A DNA stretch of 8,752 nt from Acidimicrobiales bacterium. GTDB taxonomy: Bacteria; Actinomycetota; Acidimicrobiia; Acidimicrobiales; RAAP-2. The first letter of the stretch is position 1. Every line of letters starts with the position of its first letter. A program made the position numbers and the translations under genes. Positions 1 through 5,554 of the stretch are shown piece by piece. The notes under the pieces were generated by a model. It searched no databases, was not told the DNA's origin, and saw nothing but the letters and a program-made list of their open reading frames with translations. Location: the NCBI GenBank assembly GCA_030044045.1, contig JASHWO010000209.1, forward strand, positions 1 to 8,752, in the 5' to 3' direction.

Positions 1-355
1 CCCGGCCGGCGGCCAACTCGGGCAGCCAGCGGGCGGCCAGCGCCGGGGGGGCGAAACGGGCCAGCGGCAGCGCGCCGAGGACGGTGGTGGCCCAGAGCGG
101 GACCGGCGCCACCCGCCGGCCCTGGGCCTCCAGCAGCAGGCAGAGCGCGGTCAGGCCGAGCCCCTGGCCCCCGTGCTCGGCCGGGACGGCCAGGCCCAGC
201 AGGTCGGCGGCGGCCAGGGCCTCCCACAGCTCGCCGTCGAAGCGATCGTCGGTCTGCTCCACCGTGGCCACCCGGTCGGCGGTGGCCAGGCCGCCGAAGA
301 CGCCGTCGGCCGCCTCGGCCACGGCCAGATCCTCTTCGCCGAACGAGAAGTCCAT
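1..355 (-). CDS. Acyl-CoA dehydrogenase, ChsE1/FadE28-like (N-terminal part, cut by window edge)
   Basis: The minus strand reads without a stop from ATG at 355 to the window edge, giving about 118 residues. It begins MDFSFGEEDLAVAEAADGVF and continues with a region containing GLAVPAEHGGQGLGL, typical of the N-terminal helical domain of acyl-CoA dehydrogenases (the GG-x-G-x-G-L turn near residue 65). The FAD-binding middle and catalytic C-terminal domains lie outside the window. A GGGGAG ribosome binding site (367-372) is 11 nt before the ATG, and the start is 8 bp past the stop of the chsH2-like gene. Next to chsE2-like and chsH2-like genes, it is most likely the ChsE1 partner subunit. In mycobacteria ChsE1 and ChsE2 form an alpha2beta2 flavoenzyme that dehydrogenates a 3-oxo-pregnene-20-carboxyl-CoA. 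The family call is firm; the ChsE1 assignment is inferred from context. Confidence 0.85.
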   Translation of the reverse strand, partial: MDFSFGEEDLAVAEAADGVFGGLATADRVATVEQTDDRFDGELWEALAAADLLGLAVPAEHGGQGLGLTALCLLLEAQGRRVAPVPLWATTVLGALPLARFAPPALAARWLPELAAGR

Positions 356-363
356 CGCTGTGC

Positions 364-507
364 TTACTCCCCTGCCCGGGGCCCCAACCCCGGGCTCCTC
401 CGGTGGGCGGGGACCCCATCCCCGCCCCCGGCCGTGTTGTCCTGCCCGCCTGGGCGCCCCAACCCAGGCTCCTCCGGTGCGTGGGGCCCCTTCCCCACGC
501 CGGCCGT
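364..507 (-). repeat. Two tandem copies of a 72-bp double-hairpin element in the 3' end of the chsH2-like gene
   Basis: Unit A is 364-435 and unit B is 436-507; a further fragment of the unit end (about 508-526) precedes them on the minus strand. Each unit holds two stem-loops around a GGAGGAG core. Unit A: GCCCGGGG 374-381 with CCCCGGGC 388-395, and GGGCGGGG 405-412 with CCCCGCCC 420-427. Unit B: GCCTGGG 448-454 with CCCAGGC 463-469, and GCGTGGGG 479-486 with CCCCACGC 493-500. The stems differ between units by paired, compensatory changes. On the coding strand unit B encodes a peptide starting TAGVGKGP and ending RPGGQDN. Unit A carries small indels that shift its frame, and it ends in the TAA stop. 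A third copy is in the P450 gene. Confidence 0.88.
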
Positions 508-1551
508 GCCGTCCTGCCCGCCTGGGGTGGCGGGGTGGAAGACGGGGAGGGTTAGCTCGTCGTCGTAGTCCACGAAGCGGGCCTCGACGGCCATGCCCAC
601 CTCCCAGCGGTCGGGTCCGAGCCCCTCCAGATCCGCCACCAGGCGAGTCCCTTCCTCCAGCTCGACCAGGCCGATGGCCAGCGGGTAGTCGAACGCCGGC
701 ACCTGGGGGTGGTGCACCACCACGAAGCTGTAGAGCACCCCCCGACCCGAGGCCGGCACGGTGTCCCACTCGAACGACCGGCACGACGGGCAGGCCGGCA
801 GCGGCGGGTGGCGCAGCGTCCCGCAGGCCGTGCAGCGCTGGATCAGCAGCTCGTGCCGCCGGGCCCCCTCGAACCAGAAGGCGATGTCCTGGGTGATCGC
901 CGGCCGGGGGCGCAGGGGGCGTGGCTCCGCCGGCGGGGCGGCGGGGACGGGGCGGAACTTGAGGATGCGGAAGCGCATGGTGCCCACCGGCTCCCCCACC
1001 GCCACCAGGGCGTCGAGGTCCGGCGCCGGGCCGACCGACGCCTCGGGCACGGCCACGAAGTCGGTCCGCATGGTCACGAACCGCCCCACCCCCAGGCCGG
1101 TGGCCTTCACCGGGGAGACCGACTCGATGACCGAGGCCGACACCAGGTGGTCCCCGGCCACCAGCGGTCGTTCGTAGTGCTGCTCGCAGTTCGTGGCCAC
1201 CACCGAGGTCAGGCCCTCCTCGTCAAGGAGCGCCATCATGCGGTCGTTCGGCGTGGCGTCGCCCCGGTGGCCCCCGGCCCGGGAGGCCTCCAGGTCGAGG
1301 GTGGCCTGCAGGCCGCGCATGGTCCAGGCCTGGAGCATGGTGGGCGGAGCCACGGCTCCCGGCAGGCCCACCGCCCGGGCCGCCTCGTCGGAGACGTAGA
1401 CCGGGTCGCGGTCGCCCATGGCCTCCACCCAGTGCTGGACCATAGCCCGGTTGACCGGCGTGGGAGCCAGCAGCGGCGGGCCGCTGGCCCGGCCGACCAG
1501 CGCCGCCAGCTCCTCGCCGTGGTCCGGGAACCCCGCCGCCACAGCCGTCAC
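364..1551 (-). CDS. chsH2: MaoC-like N-terminal hotdog domain fused to DUF35 (ChsH2-like steroid enoyl-CoA hydratase subunit) with a repeat-derived C-terminal tail
   Basis: The protein has 395 residues from a GTG start that overlaps the chsE2-like stop as GTGA, so translation is probably coupled. Residues about 15-200 form a MaoC/FAS1-DH-like hotdog region with the typical HWVEAMGDRDPVY at 40-52. A linker rich in Pro and Arg follows (201-217). The DUF35 part has a zinc ribbon Cys240-x2-Cys243-x10-Cys254-x2-Cys257 and an OB-fold running to about residue 339. This MaoC plus DUF35 fusion is the architecture of mycobacterial ChsH2 (Rv3542c). ChsH2 pairs with ChsH1 to hydrate a 17(20)-unsaturated steroid CoA, and its DUF35 part docks the aldolase Ltp2. 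No ChsH1 or Ltp2 is in the window; they could lie to the left. Residues 341-395 are not family sequence: they are translated from two tandem copies of a 72-bp palindromic repeat, which also supplies the TAA stop. The fold call is firm; the steroid role is inferred from architecture and neighbours. Confidence 0.9.
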   Translation of the reverse strand: MTAVAAGFPDHGEELAALVGRASGPPLLAPTPVNRAMVQHWVEAMGDRDPVYVSDEAARAVGLPGAVAPPTMLQAWTMRGLQATLDLEASRAGGHRGDATPNDRMMALLDEEGLTSVVATNCEQHYERPLVAGDHLVSASVIESVSPVKATGLGVGRFVTMRTDFVAVPEASVGPAPDLDALVAVGEPVGTMRFRILKFRPVPAAPPAEPRPLRPRPAITQDIAFWFEGARRHELLIQRCTACGTLRHPPLPACPSCRSFEWDTVPASGRGVLYSFVVVHHPQVPAFDYPLAIGLVELEEGTRLVADLEGLGPDRWEVGMAVEARFVDYDDELTLPVFHPATPGGQDGTAGVGKGPHAPEEPGLGRPGGQDNTAGGGDGVPAHRRSPGLGPRAGE

Positions 1552-2726
1552 CGCGCCCCCCGCCGCATGCCCAGCCCGCTCATGGCCACGATCTCCCGCT
1601 GCACCTCGTTGACCCCGCCGCCGAAGGTGTTGATCTGGGCCTGGCGGCCGAAGGCCTCCAGCCGCCCCCGCAACAACGCCCCCGGCGAGCCGGCGCCGAC
1701 GTACCCCGCCGCGCCGACGATGCCGAGCAGGAGGCGGACCACCTCGATGGTCCGCTCGGTCCCGAACACCTTGACCATCGACGACTCGCCGGCGGCCAGC
1801 GTGCCGGCAGCCACCGACCCCACCATGCGCCAGTTCAGCAGGCGCATGGCCTCCAGCTCGGCCCGGGCCCGGGCCAGGTCGAGCCGGACCCAGGGCTGGT
1901 CGAGCAGGCGGCGGCCGTCGTCGGTGGCCACCCCGGCGGCCCAGGTGGCCACCTCGTCGAAGAGGGCCAGCGAGAGCCCGCCCCAGGCGGCCAGCCCCAC
2001 CCGCTCGTGGTTCAGCTGGGTGGTGATCATGCGCCAGCCGTCGTGCTCCTCGCCCACCCGCATGGAGACCGGGACCCGCACCCCGCGGTAGTAGGTGGCG
2101 GTGGTGGTCAGTCCCCCCACGGTGTGGATGATGCTCCACTCGAAGCCGGGGCTGGTGGTGTCCACACAAACCAGCGAGATGCCCTGGTGCTTCGGCGCCT
2201 CCGGGTCGGTGCGCACGGCCAGCCACACGTAGTCGGCCATGTCGGCGCCGCTGGTGAAGAGCTTGGCCCCGTCCACCACGTACTGGTCCCCGTCGCGCAC
2301 CGCCCGGGTGGTGAGCGAGGCCAGGTCGGTGCCGGCCCCGGGCTCGGTATAGCCGATGGCGAAGTTGGCCTCACCGGAGAGGATGCGGGGCAGGAAGAAC
2401 CGCTTCTGCCGGTCCGAGCCGTAGCGCATGAGGGTCGGCCCCACCGTGTTGACGGTGACGAAGGGGAACGGCGCCCCGGCCCGGCGGGTCTCGTCGAAGA
2501 AGATGTACTGGTCGGTGGGCGGGCGTCCCTGGCCGCCGTACTCTTGTGGCCAGCCGATGCCCAGCCAGCCGTCCTGGCCGATGGTACGGACCACCTGGCG
2601 CCACTGTTCCCCGCCCTCGCCGCCCTCCGACAGGCCGGCCCGCACCTCGTCGGTCAGCAGGGCCGCGTAGTAGGCGCGCAGCTCGTCTCGCAGTCGTCCC
2701 TGCGCTGGGGTCTCTTCGAGGAACAT
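1548..2726 (-). CDS. chsE2: Acyl-CoA dehydrogenase, ChsE2/FadE29-like
   Basis: The protein has 392 residues, full length for the family (FadE29 is about 387). I chose ATG at 2726 because the product then opens MFLEETPAQGRLRDEL, matching the FadE29-type N-terminus MFIDLTPEQ; GAGGG lies 11 nt upstream. A longer GTG start at 2762 is possible but less likely. Visible blocks: GWLGIGWPQEYGGQG at 53-67, TVNTVGPTL at 91-99, the FAD/substrate signature AIGYTEPGAGTDLASL at 123-138, ITTQLNHERVGL at 234-245, KVFGTER at 319-325, and the C-terminal INTFGGGVNEVQRE at 365-378. Glu241 lies in the helix where several family members carry their catalytic base. By family knowledge ChsE2 pairs with ChsE1 to oxidise a steroid 20-carboxyl-CoA, passing electrons through FAD. 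It is the first gene of the leftward operon, and a KstR-like box lies in its promoter region. Confidence 0.93.
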   Translation of the reverse strand: MFLEETPAQGRLRDELRAYYAALLTDEVRAGLSEGGEGGEQWRQVVRTIGQDGWLGIGWPQEYGGQGRPPTDQYIFFDETRRAGAPFPFVTVNTVGPTLMRYGSDRQKRFFLPRILSGEANFAIGYTEPGAGTDLASLTTRAVRDGDQYVVDGAKLFTSGADMADYVWLAVRTDPEAPKHQGISLVCVDTTSPGFEWSIIHTVGGLTTTATYYRGVRVPVSMRVGEEHDGWRMITTQLNHERVGLAAWGGLSLALFDEVATWAAGVATDDGRRLLDQPWVRLDLARARAELEAMRLLNWRMVGSVAAGTLAAGESSMVKVFGTERTIEVVRLLLGIVGAAGYVGAGSPGALLRGRLEAFGRQAQINTFGGGVNEVQREIVAMSGLGMRRGAR

Positions 2727-2741
2727 GGCAGCGGCGACCCT

Positions 2742-2760
2742 CTGGTGCTCCCTGGTGCTC
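2742..2760. repeat. Short tandem duplication in the chsE2 leader
   Basis: CTGGTGCTC occurs at 2742-2750 and again at 2752-2760, a 9-bp unit at 10-bp spacing. It lies in the untranslated leader of the chsE2-like gene if ATG at 2726 is the start, and would be translated if GTG at 2762 is used. A function is not evident; it may be a slippage product. Confidence 0.5.
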
Positions 2761-2800
2761 ACTAGCCGGTCCCGGCGGGTCCAGGCCGGCGCGCCGCCGA

Positions 2801-2806
2801 ACTGTA
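2801..2806 (-). promoter_or_regulatory. Candidate -10 element for the leftward chsE2-chsH2-chsE1 operon
   Basis: The minus strand reads TACAGT (TAnnnT type) at 2806-2801, overlapping the KstR-like box at 2803-2816. Transcription would begin near 2794, giving a leader of roughly 68 nt before ATG 2726. No convincing -35 hexamer is seen 16-18 bp upstream. The call therefore rests on the hexamer and its overlap with the operator. Confidence 0.35.
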
Positions 2807-2816
2807 ACACGTTCTC
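2803..2816. promoter_or_regulatory. KstR-like operator facing the chsE2-chsH2-chsE1 operon
   Basis: TGTAACACGTTCTC matches the mycobacterial KstR consensus TnnAACnnGTTnnA at seven of eight fixed positions; the last A is C. It shares the 9-bp core ACACGTTCT with a second box at 3183-3196. KstR is a TetR-family repressor of cholesterol catabolism genes released by a steroid-CoA ligand. The site overlaps the likely -10 of the leftward operon, as expected for repression. No kstR gene is in the window, so the binding protein is inferred. Confidence 0.6.
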
Positions 2817-2871
2817 GTCTGGGCGCCCCGGCCGGCGTCGAGGGTCCGCGGCCGTGGTTTCCGGGGGTGCC

Positions 2872-2877
2872 TACCCT
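2872..2877 (+). promoter_or_regulatory. Candidate -10 element for the small protein gene (leaderless)
   Basis: TACCCT ends 7 nt before the GTG at 2885, the spacing expected if transcription starts on the G of the start codon. No Shine-Dalgarno sequence precedes that GTG, which supports a leaderless mRNA of the kind common in Actinomycetota. No good -35 hexamer is visible. Confidence 0.4.
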
Positions 2878-2884
2878 TGGGCGC

Positions 2885-3103
2885 GTGAAGGCGTACTACA
2901 CGGACTCCTGGTTCAAGAAGCGGTACCGCGGTGAGCGGTTCGTGTACCACGCCATGCGGTTCTGCCCGAGCGGGAAGCGCATCAAGCGCAAGCACCGCGC
3001 CAGCGCCGAGCTGCCGATCGCCGGGCGCAAGCCGTGCAAGGACTGCACGGTCCTGGCCAACGAGTGGCTCGCCCTCCCCACAGCCCAGCGCACCTCGATC
3101 TGA
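2885..3103 (+). CDS. Small basic cysteine-containing protein of unknown function (72 aa)
   Basis: I do not recognise this family. The GTG start gives a 72-residue protein beginning VKAYYTDSWFKKRYRGERF. It is strongly basic in residues 11-49 (KKRYR, SGKRIKRKHR). The sequence shows His22, Cys27 and a Cys51-x2-Cys54 pair, so a zinc-binding knuckle is possible but not shown. There is no signal peptide or membrane segment. Nearly every codon ends in G or C (only GGT and ACA do not), as in the neighbouring real genes, so it is probably coding. The start was chosen because upstream codons in this frame are antisense to the chsE2 gene and because a TACCCT box sits 7 nt before it. It lies alone between the two KstR-like boxes, so co-regulation with the steroid genes is possible. 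Its basic character suggests nucleic-acid binding; that is inference only. Confidence 0.65.
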   Translation: MKAYYTDSWFKKRYRGERFVYHAMRFCPSGKRIKRKHRASAELPIAGRKPCKDCTVLANEWLALPTAQRTSI

Positions 3104-3123
3104 CCGGCCCCGGCGGCGGCCGG
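3104..3123 (+). terminator. Weak hairpin after the small protein gene
   Basis: CCGGCC (3104-3109) pairs with GGCCGG (3118-3123) across an 8-nt loop immediately after the TGA. There is no T-run, so it is at best a weak terminator and may be chance in such GC-rich DNA. Confidence 0.2.
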
Positions 3124-3149
3124 ACGGGGGGCCGGCGGACCGCGACACG

Positions 3150-3179
3150 TTGGTCGCCGGCGGGCACCGGCCGTATGAT
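3150..3179 (+). promoter_or_regulatory. Promoter of the P450 operon
   Basis: TTGGTC (3150-3155) and TATGAT (3174-3179) are separated by 18 bp and resemble a vegetative -35/-10 pair. TATGAT stands out in this GC-rich window. The start point would fall near 3186, inside the KstR-like box at 3183-3196, leaving a leader of about 75 nt before the P450 ATG. Confidence 0.6.
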
Positions 3180-3182
3180 GAC

Positions 3183-3196
3183 TGATACACGTTCTA
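3183..3196. promoter_or_regulatory. KstR-like operator at the P450 promoter
   Basis: TGATACACGTTCTA matches TnnAACnnGTTnnA at seven of eight fixed positions (T replaces the first A of AAC). It starts 4 bp downstream of the TATGAT -10, over the expected transcription start, an ideal place for a repressor. It shares ACACGTTCT with the box at 2803-2816. The steroid-catabolism neighbours make KstR-type control likely. Confidence 0.62.
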
Positions 3197-3261
3197 ATTT
3201 TGGGACCAGGCACCCGGCGCCGGGCCCCGACCGAGCCCACCCGGTCCGAGGAAAGGACGGC

Positions 3262-4629
3262 ATGCAGCTCTCGGACATCGACCTGGCCGACTCCCGGAAC
3301 TTCGTGGACCACGTCCCCCACGAGTGGTTCCGGCTACTGCGGCGGGAGGCCCCGGTGTGGTGGCACCCCATGGCCGGCGCGGCCCGGGACGGCTTCTGGT
3401 GCGTCACCGGCTACGAGGACTGCATGGCCGTCAACCGGGACTGGGAGCACTTCTCCTCGTACCGGGGCGGCGCCCTCTTCCACGACATGGACCCGGCCGG
3501 GCTGGAGCAACAACGGCTGATGATGCTGAACATGGACCCCCCGCTGCACACCCGCTACCGCCGGCTGGTGAACAAGGGGTTCACGCCCAAGATGATCCGG
3601 GATCTCCGCACCACCACCGAGCGCTACGCCGACGAGATCATCGACTCGGTGTGCGAGCGGGGCACGGCCGACTTCGTGGAGGAGGTCGCCGCCGAGCTGC
3701 CGTTGCTGGTGATCGCCGAGATCCTGGGGGTGCCCCGGGAGGACCGGCGGCGGGTCTTCGACTGGTCGAACCGCATGGTGGGCAACGAGGATCCCGAGTA
3801 CCAGGTCGACGAAGCCACAGCCGGCGAGGGGCAGGGGCCCCGCGCCTCGGAGGAGCCCGGGGCTGGGGCCCCGGGCGGGCAGAGCAGCACAGCGGGTGAG
3901 GCGGCCATGCAGGTCTACGCCTACGCCGACCAGCTCTCCTCGGCCAAGCGCCTGGCCCCGGGCACCGACGTGGTGTCGGTGCTCCTCGAGGCGGAGGTGG
4001 AGGGCGAGAAGCTCGACCAGATGGAGATCGACCTGTTCTTCCTCCTGCTGATCGTGGCCGGCAACGAGACCACCCGGAACCTGATGTCCGGGGCGATGAC
4101 CGCCTTCTTCGACCACCCCGACCAGTGGCAGCGGCTGCTGGCCGACCGGTCCCTGCTGCCCGGCGCGGTGGAGGAGATGCTGCGCTACGTGAGCCCGGTC
4201 ATGCACTTCCGCCGGACGGCCACCCGCCCGTGCCGCATCGGGGACCAGGAGGTCCAGGAGGGGGACAAGGTCGTGTTCTGGCATGTCTCGGCCAACCGTG
4301 ACGAATCGGTCTTCACCGACGTCGACGCCTTCGACGTGGGCCGCGATCCGAACCCCCACCTGGCCTTCGGCGGCGGCGGGCCCCACTTCTGCCTGGGAGC
4401 CAACCTGGCCCGCATGGAGATCACCGTGTTGTTCGAGCGGCTGCTCGACCGGCTGCCCGGCATCCGCCAGGATGGCCCAGTCCGGCGCCTGCGGTCGAAC
4501 TTCATCAACGGCACCAAGCACCTGCCCGTGGCCTTCCCGCCGTCGGCCCCGGCGGGCCGCTCGCCGGGGCCGGCCGGCCGGGCGGGCGGGCGGGCGAGGG
4601 AGGTCGCGTGCGGTTCCACCAAGCCCTGA
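3262..4629 (+). CDS. Cytochrome P450, CYP124/CYP125-like, with an in-frame 24-residue repeat insertion
   Basis: The protein has 455 residues from ATG 3262, preceded by GAGGAAAGGA. P450 landmarks: C-helix His96-x3-Arg100 in PPLHTRYRRLV, I-helix AGNETT at 266-271, ExxR at Glu305-Arg308, and the haem loop FGGGGPHFCLG at 369-379 with ligand Cys377. Blocks such as WSNRMVGNEDPEY (168-180), VAGNETTRN and SANRDES resemble actinobacterial CYP124 and CYP125, which oxidise the terminal methyl of cholesterol or methyl-branched lipids. I cannot separate the two subfamilies by eye. As a soluble class I enzyme it would need ferredoxin and reductase, which are not in the window. Residues 186-209 are foreign to the family: a 72-bp palindromic repeat inserted in frame between TAGE at 186-189 and its duplicate at 210-213. 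Residues 427-455 are a low-complexity Pro/Gly/Ala/Arg tail reading into the next gene's start. The KstR-like box upstream supports a steroid role. Confidence 0.92.
   Translation: MQLSDIDLADSRNFVDHVPHEWFRLLRREAPVWWHPMAGAARDGFWCVTGYEDCMAVNRDWEHFSSYRGGALFHDMDPAGLEQQRLMMLNMDPPLHTRYRRLVNKGFTPKMIRDLRTTTERYADEIIDSVCERGTADFVEEVAAELPLLVIAEILGVPREDRRRVFDWSNRMVGNEDPEYQVDEATAGEGQGPRASEEPGAGAPGGQSSTAGEAAMQVYAYADQLSSAKRLAPGTDVVSVLLEAEVEGEKLDQMEIDLFFLLLIVAGNETTRNLMSGAMTAFFDHPDQWQRLLADRSLLPGAVEEMLRYVSPVMHFRRTATRPCRIGDQEVQEGDKVVFWHVSANRDESVFTDVDAFDVGRDPNPHLAFGGGGPHFCLGANLARMEITVLFERLLDRLPGIRQDGPVRRLRSNFINGTKHLPVAFPPSAPAGRSPGPAGRAGGRAREVACGSTKP
3817..3888 (+). repeat. Single copy of the 72-bp double-hairpin element inside the P450 gene
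   Basis: This copy lies on the opposite strand to the copies at 364-507 but in the same orientation relative to its host gene. It shows GGCGAGGGG 3823-3831 facing CCCCGCGCC 3838-3846 (one mismatch) and GCCCGGGG 3855-3862 facing CCCCGGGC 3869-3876, with GGAGGAG at 3849-3855. It encodes TAGEGQGPRASEEP and onward to PGGQSS, close to the peptide of unit B in the chsH2-like gene. CACAGCCGGCGAGG at 3816-3829 and CACAGCGGGTGAGG at 3888-3901 flank it as a near-perfect direct repeat with a 72-bp period. Removing exactly 72 bp restores a P450 sequence of normal length. Confidence 0.88.
4579..4594 (+). repeat. CGGG tetranucleotide repeat (four units)
   Basis: Four CGGG units lie in the low-complexity 3' end of the P450 gene, directly before the GAGGGAGG ribosome binding site of the next gene. 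A slippage event here would change the P450 tail frame without touching its catalytic core. Confidence 0.6.
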
Positions 4630-5501
4630 GCTTCCTGCCCTTCGAGGAGCTGGTGCCCCTCACCACCGCCTGCGACGAACTGGGCTACGCCGGCGTGTAC
4701 CTCTCCGACCACCTGTGCAACCCCCGCCACCTGGGCTCCCACTACACCTACTCGACCCGCCCCGACGGGCAGCCGGGCTGGGCCAAGGAGACGAGCTGGC
4801 CCGACCCCATGTGCGTGTTCTCGGGCCTGGCCACCGTGACCTCACGGCTCACCCTCACCACCGGGGTGTACGTGGCCCCGGTGCGCGACCTGGTCACCGT
4901 GGCCAAGACCGTGGGCACGGCGGCCGCCCTGTCCGGCGACCGCGTCCGGCTGGGCGTGGGCGTGGGCTGGTGCCGGGAGGAGTACGAGCTGACCGGCCAG
5001 GAGTTCACCACCCGGGGGCGGCGCCTCGACGACATGATCCCGGCGCTGCGGGCGCTGTGGGCCGGTGGCTGGGTGGAGTACCACGGCACCCACTACGACG
5101 TGCCCCCCTGCCAGATGCACCCGTCCCCCGGCCGCCCGGTGCCCATCCTGGCCGGTGGGCACTCGCCGCCGGCGTTGCGCCGGGCGGCCCGCCTGTGCGA
5201 CGGCTGGATCGCCGCCGGGGCCTACACCGAGGAGGAGGCCTGGGCCCACCTGGCCAACCTGCGGGCCGAGCTGGCCCGGGCCGGCCGGGCCGGCGAGCCC
5301 TTCGACGTCTACCTCTCGCTGGGCGAGCGCCCGGACGTCGACCTCTACCGCCGGTTCGAGGAGGCAGGGGTGACCGACATGGTGTGCGCCCCCTGGATGT
5401 TCACGCCGGTGCCCGAAGGGGCCACCGCCGAGCAGCGCCTGGCCGCCCGGATCGGCGCCTGCGAATGGTTCGCCGAGCACGTCGTGGCCAAGCTGGCCTG
5501 A
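4608..5501 (+). CDS. LLM-class F420-dependent oxidoreductase (luciferase-like, Rv2161c-type)
   Basis: The protein has 297 residues from GTG 4608, preceded by GAGGGAGG. It overlaps the end of the P450 gene by 22 bp, indicating one transcript. The sequence has the (beta/alpha)8 bacterial-luciferase-like pattern. Residues near 25-35 read GYAGVYLSDHL, a buried strand reads SRLTLTTGVYVAPVRD, the cofactor-side segment reads LGVGVGWCREEYEL, and a later segment reads RPVPILAGGHSPPALRRAARLCDGW (split here as RPVPILAGGH and RAARLCDGW). These are typical of actinobacterial LLM proteins of the TIGR03619/Rv2161c kind that use reduced or oxidised F420. The substrate is unknown. With a P450 before it and a second F420 enzyme after it, a redox step on a steroid or terpenoid intermediate is plausible. 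FMN use cannot be excluded. The family call is strong, the subfamily call moderate. Confidence 0.88.
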   Translation: MRFHQALSFLPFEELVPLTTACDELGYAGVYLSDHLCNPRHLGSHYTYSTRPDGQPGWAKETSWPDPMCVFSGLATVTSRLTLTTGVYVAPVRDLVTVAKTVGTAAALSGDRVRLGVGVGWCREEYELTGQEFTTRGRRLDDMIPALRALWAGGWVEYHGTHYDVPPCQMHPSPGRPVPILAGGHSPPALRRAARLCDGWIAAGAYTEEEAWAHLANLRAELARAGRAGEPFDVYLSLGERPDVDLYRRFEEAGVTDMVCAPWMFTPVPEGATAEQRLAARIGACEWFAEHVVAKLA

Positions 5502-5519
5502 CGCCGGGCGGCCTGGCAC

Positions 5520-5545
5520 GCCGCATGACAAGGCCGCATGACAAG
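5520..5545 (+). repeat. Perfect 13-bp tandem duplication before the second LLM gene
   Basis: GCCGCATGACAAG occurs at 5520-5532 and again at 5533-5545. The second copy runs into the ribosome binding site AAGGAGG of the next gene. Each copy also holds an ATGA, so a stray start/stop is repeated just before the true start. Confidence 0.85.
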
Positions 5546-5549
5546 GAGG
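5543..5549 (+). promoter_or_regulatory. Strong ribosome binding site deciding the start at 5555
   Basis: AAGGAGG ends 5 nt before ATG 5555, a near-perfect Shine-Dalgarno match. A second ATG at 5564 matches the start of mycobacterial homologues (MKLGLQLGYW) but is 14 nt away, so 5555 is preferred. Confidence 0.8.
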
Positions 5550-5554
5550 AGGCA

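Noticed and set aside
364..507. Hairpins at the chsH2-chsE1 junction as an intrinsic terminator
   Set aside because: No T-run follows either stem on the minus strand, and the same element sits in mid-gene in the P450, where termination would abolish the product.
364..530. Tandem repeats as a CRISPR array
   Set aside because: Only two full units abut directly with no spacers, and a third copy lies inside an unrelated gene; no cas genes are present.
709..2091. Long plus-strand open frame of 460 codons
   Set aside because: It is antisense to the chsH2-like and chsE2-like genes, and its product is His/Arg/Pro-rich with no recognisable domain. Stop-free antisense frames are expected in DNA this GC-rich.
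1552..2226. Upstream extension of the chsH2-like protein to 620 residues
   Set aside because: The extra 225 residues are out-of-frame shadow of the chsE2-like gene. The GTG at 1551 overlapping its stop gives a protein that begins at the MaoC-like domain.
3141..3154. ACACGTT at 3145-3151 as a third KstR-like box
   Set aside because: The left half lacks AAC and the outer T and A are absent, so it matches only one half-site.
3334..4521. Minus-strand open frame opposite the P450 gene
   Set aside because: The translation has no family features, and the sense strand carries all P450 motifs.
4283..5554. Upstream in-frame extension of the second LLM gene to a 768-residue protein
   Set aside because: The extension is an Arg/Pro/Gly-rich shadow of the P450 and first LLM genes. 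The strong ribosome binding site and family N-terminus put the start at 5555.
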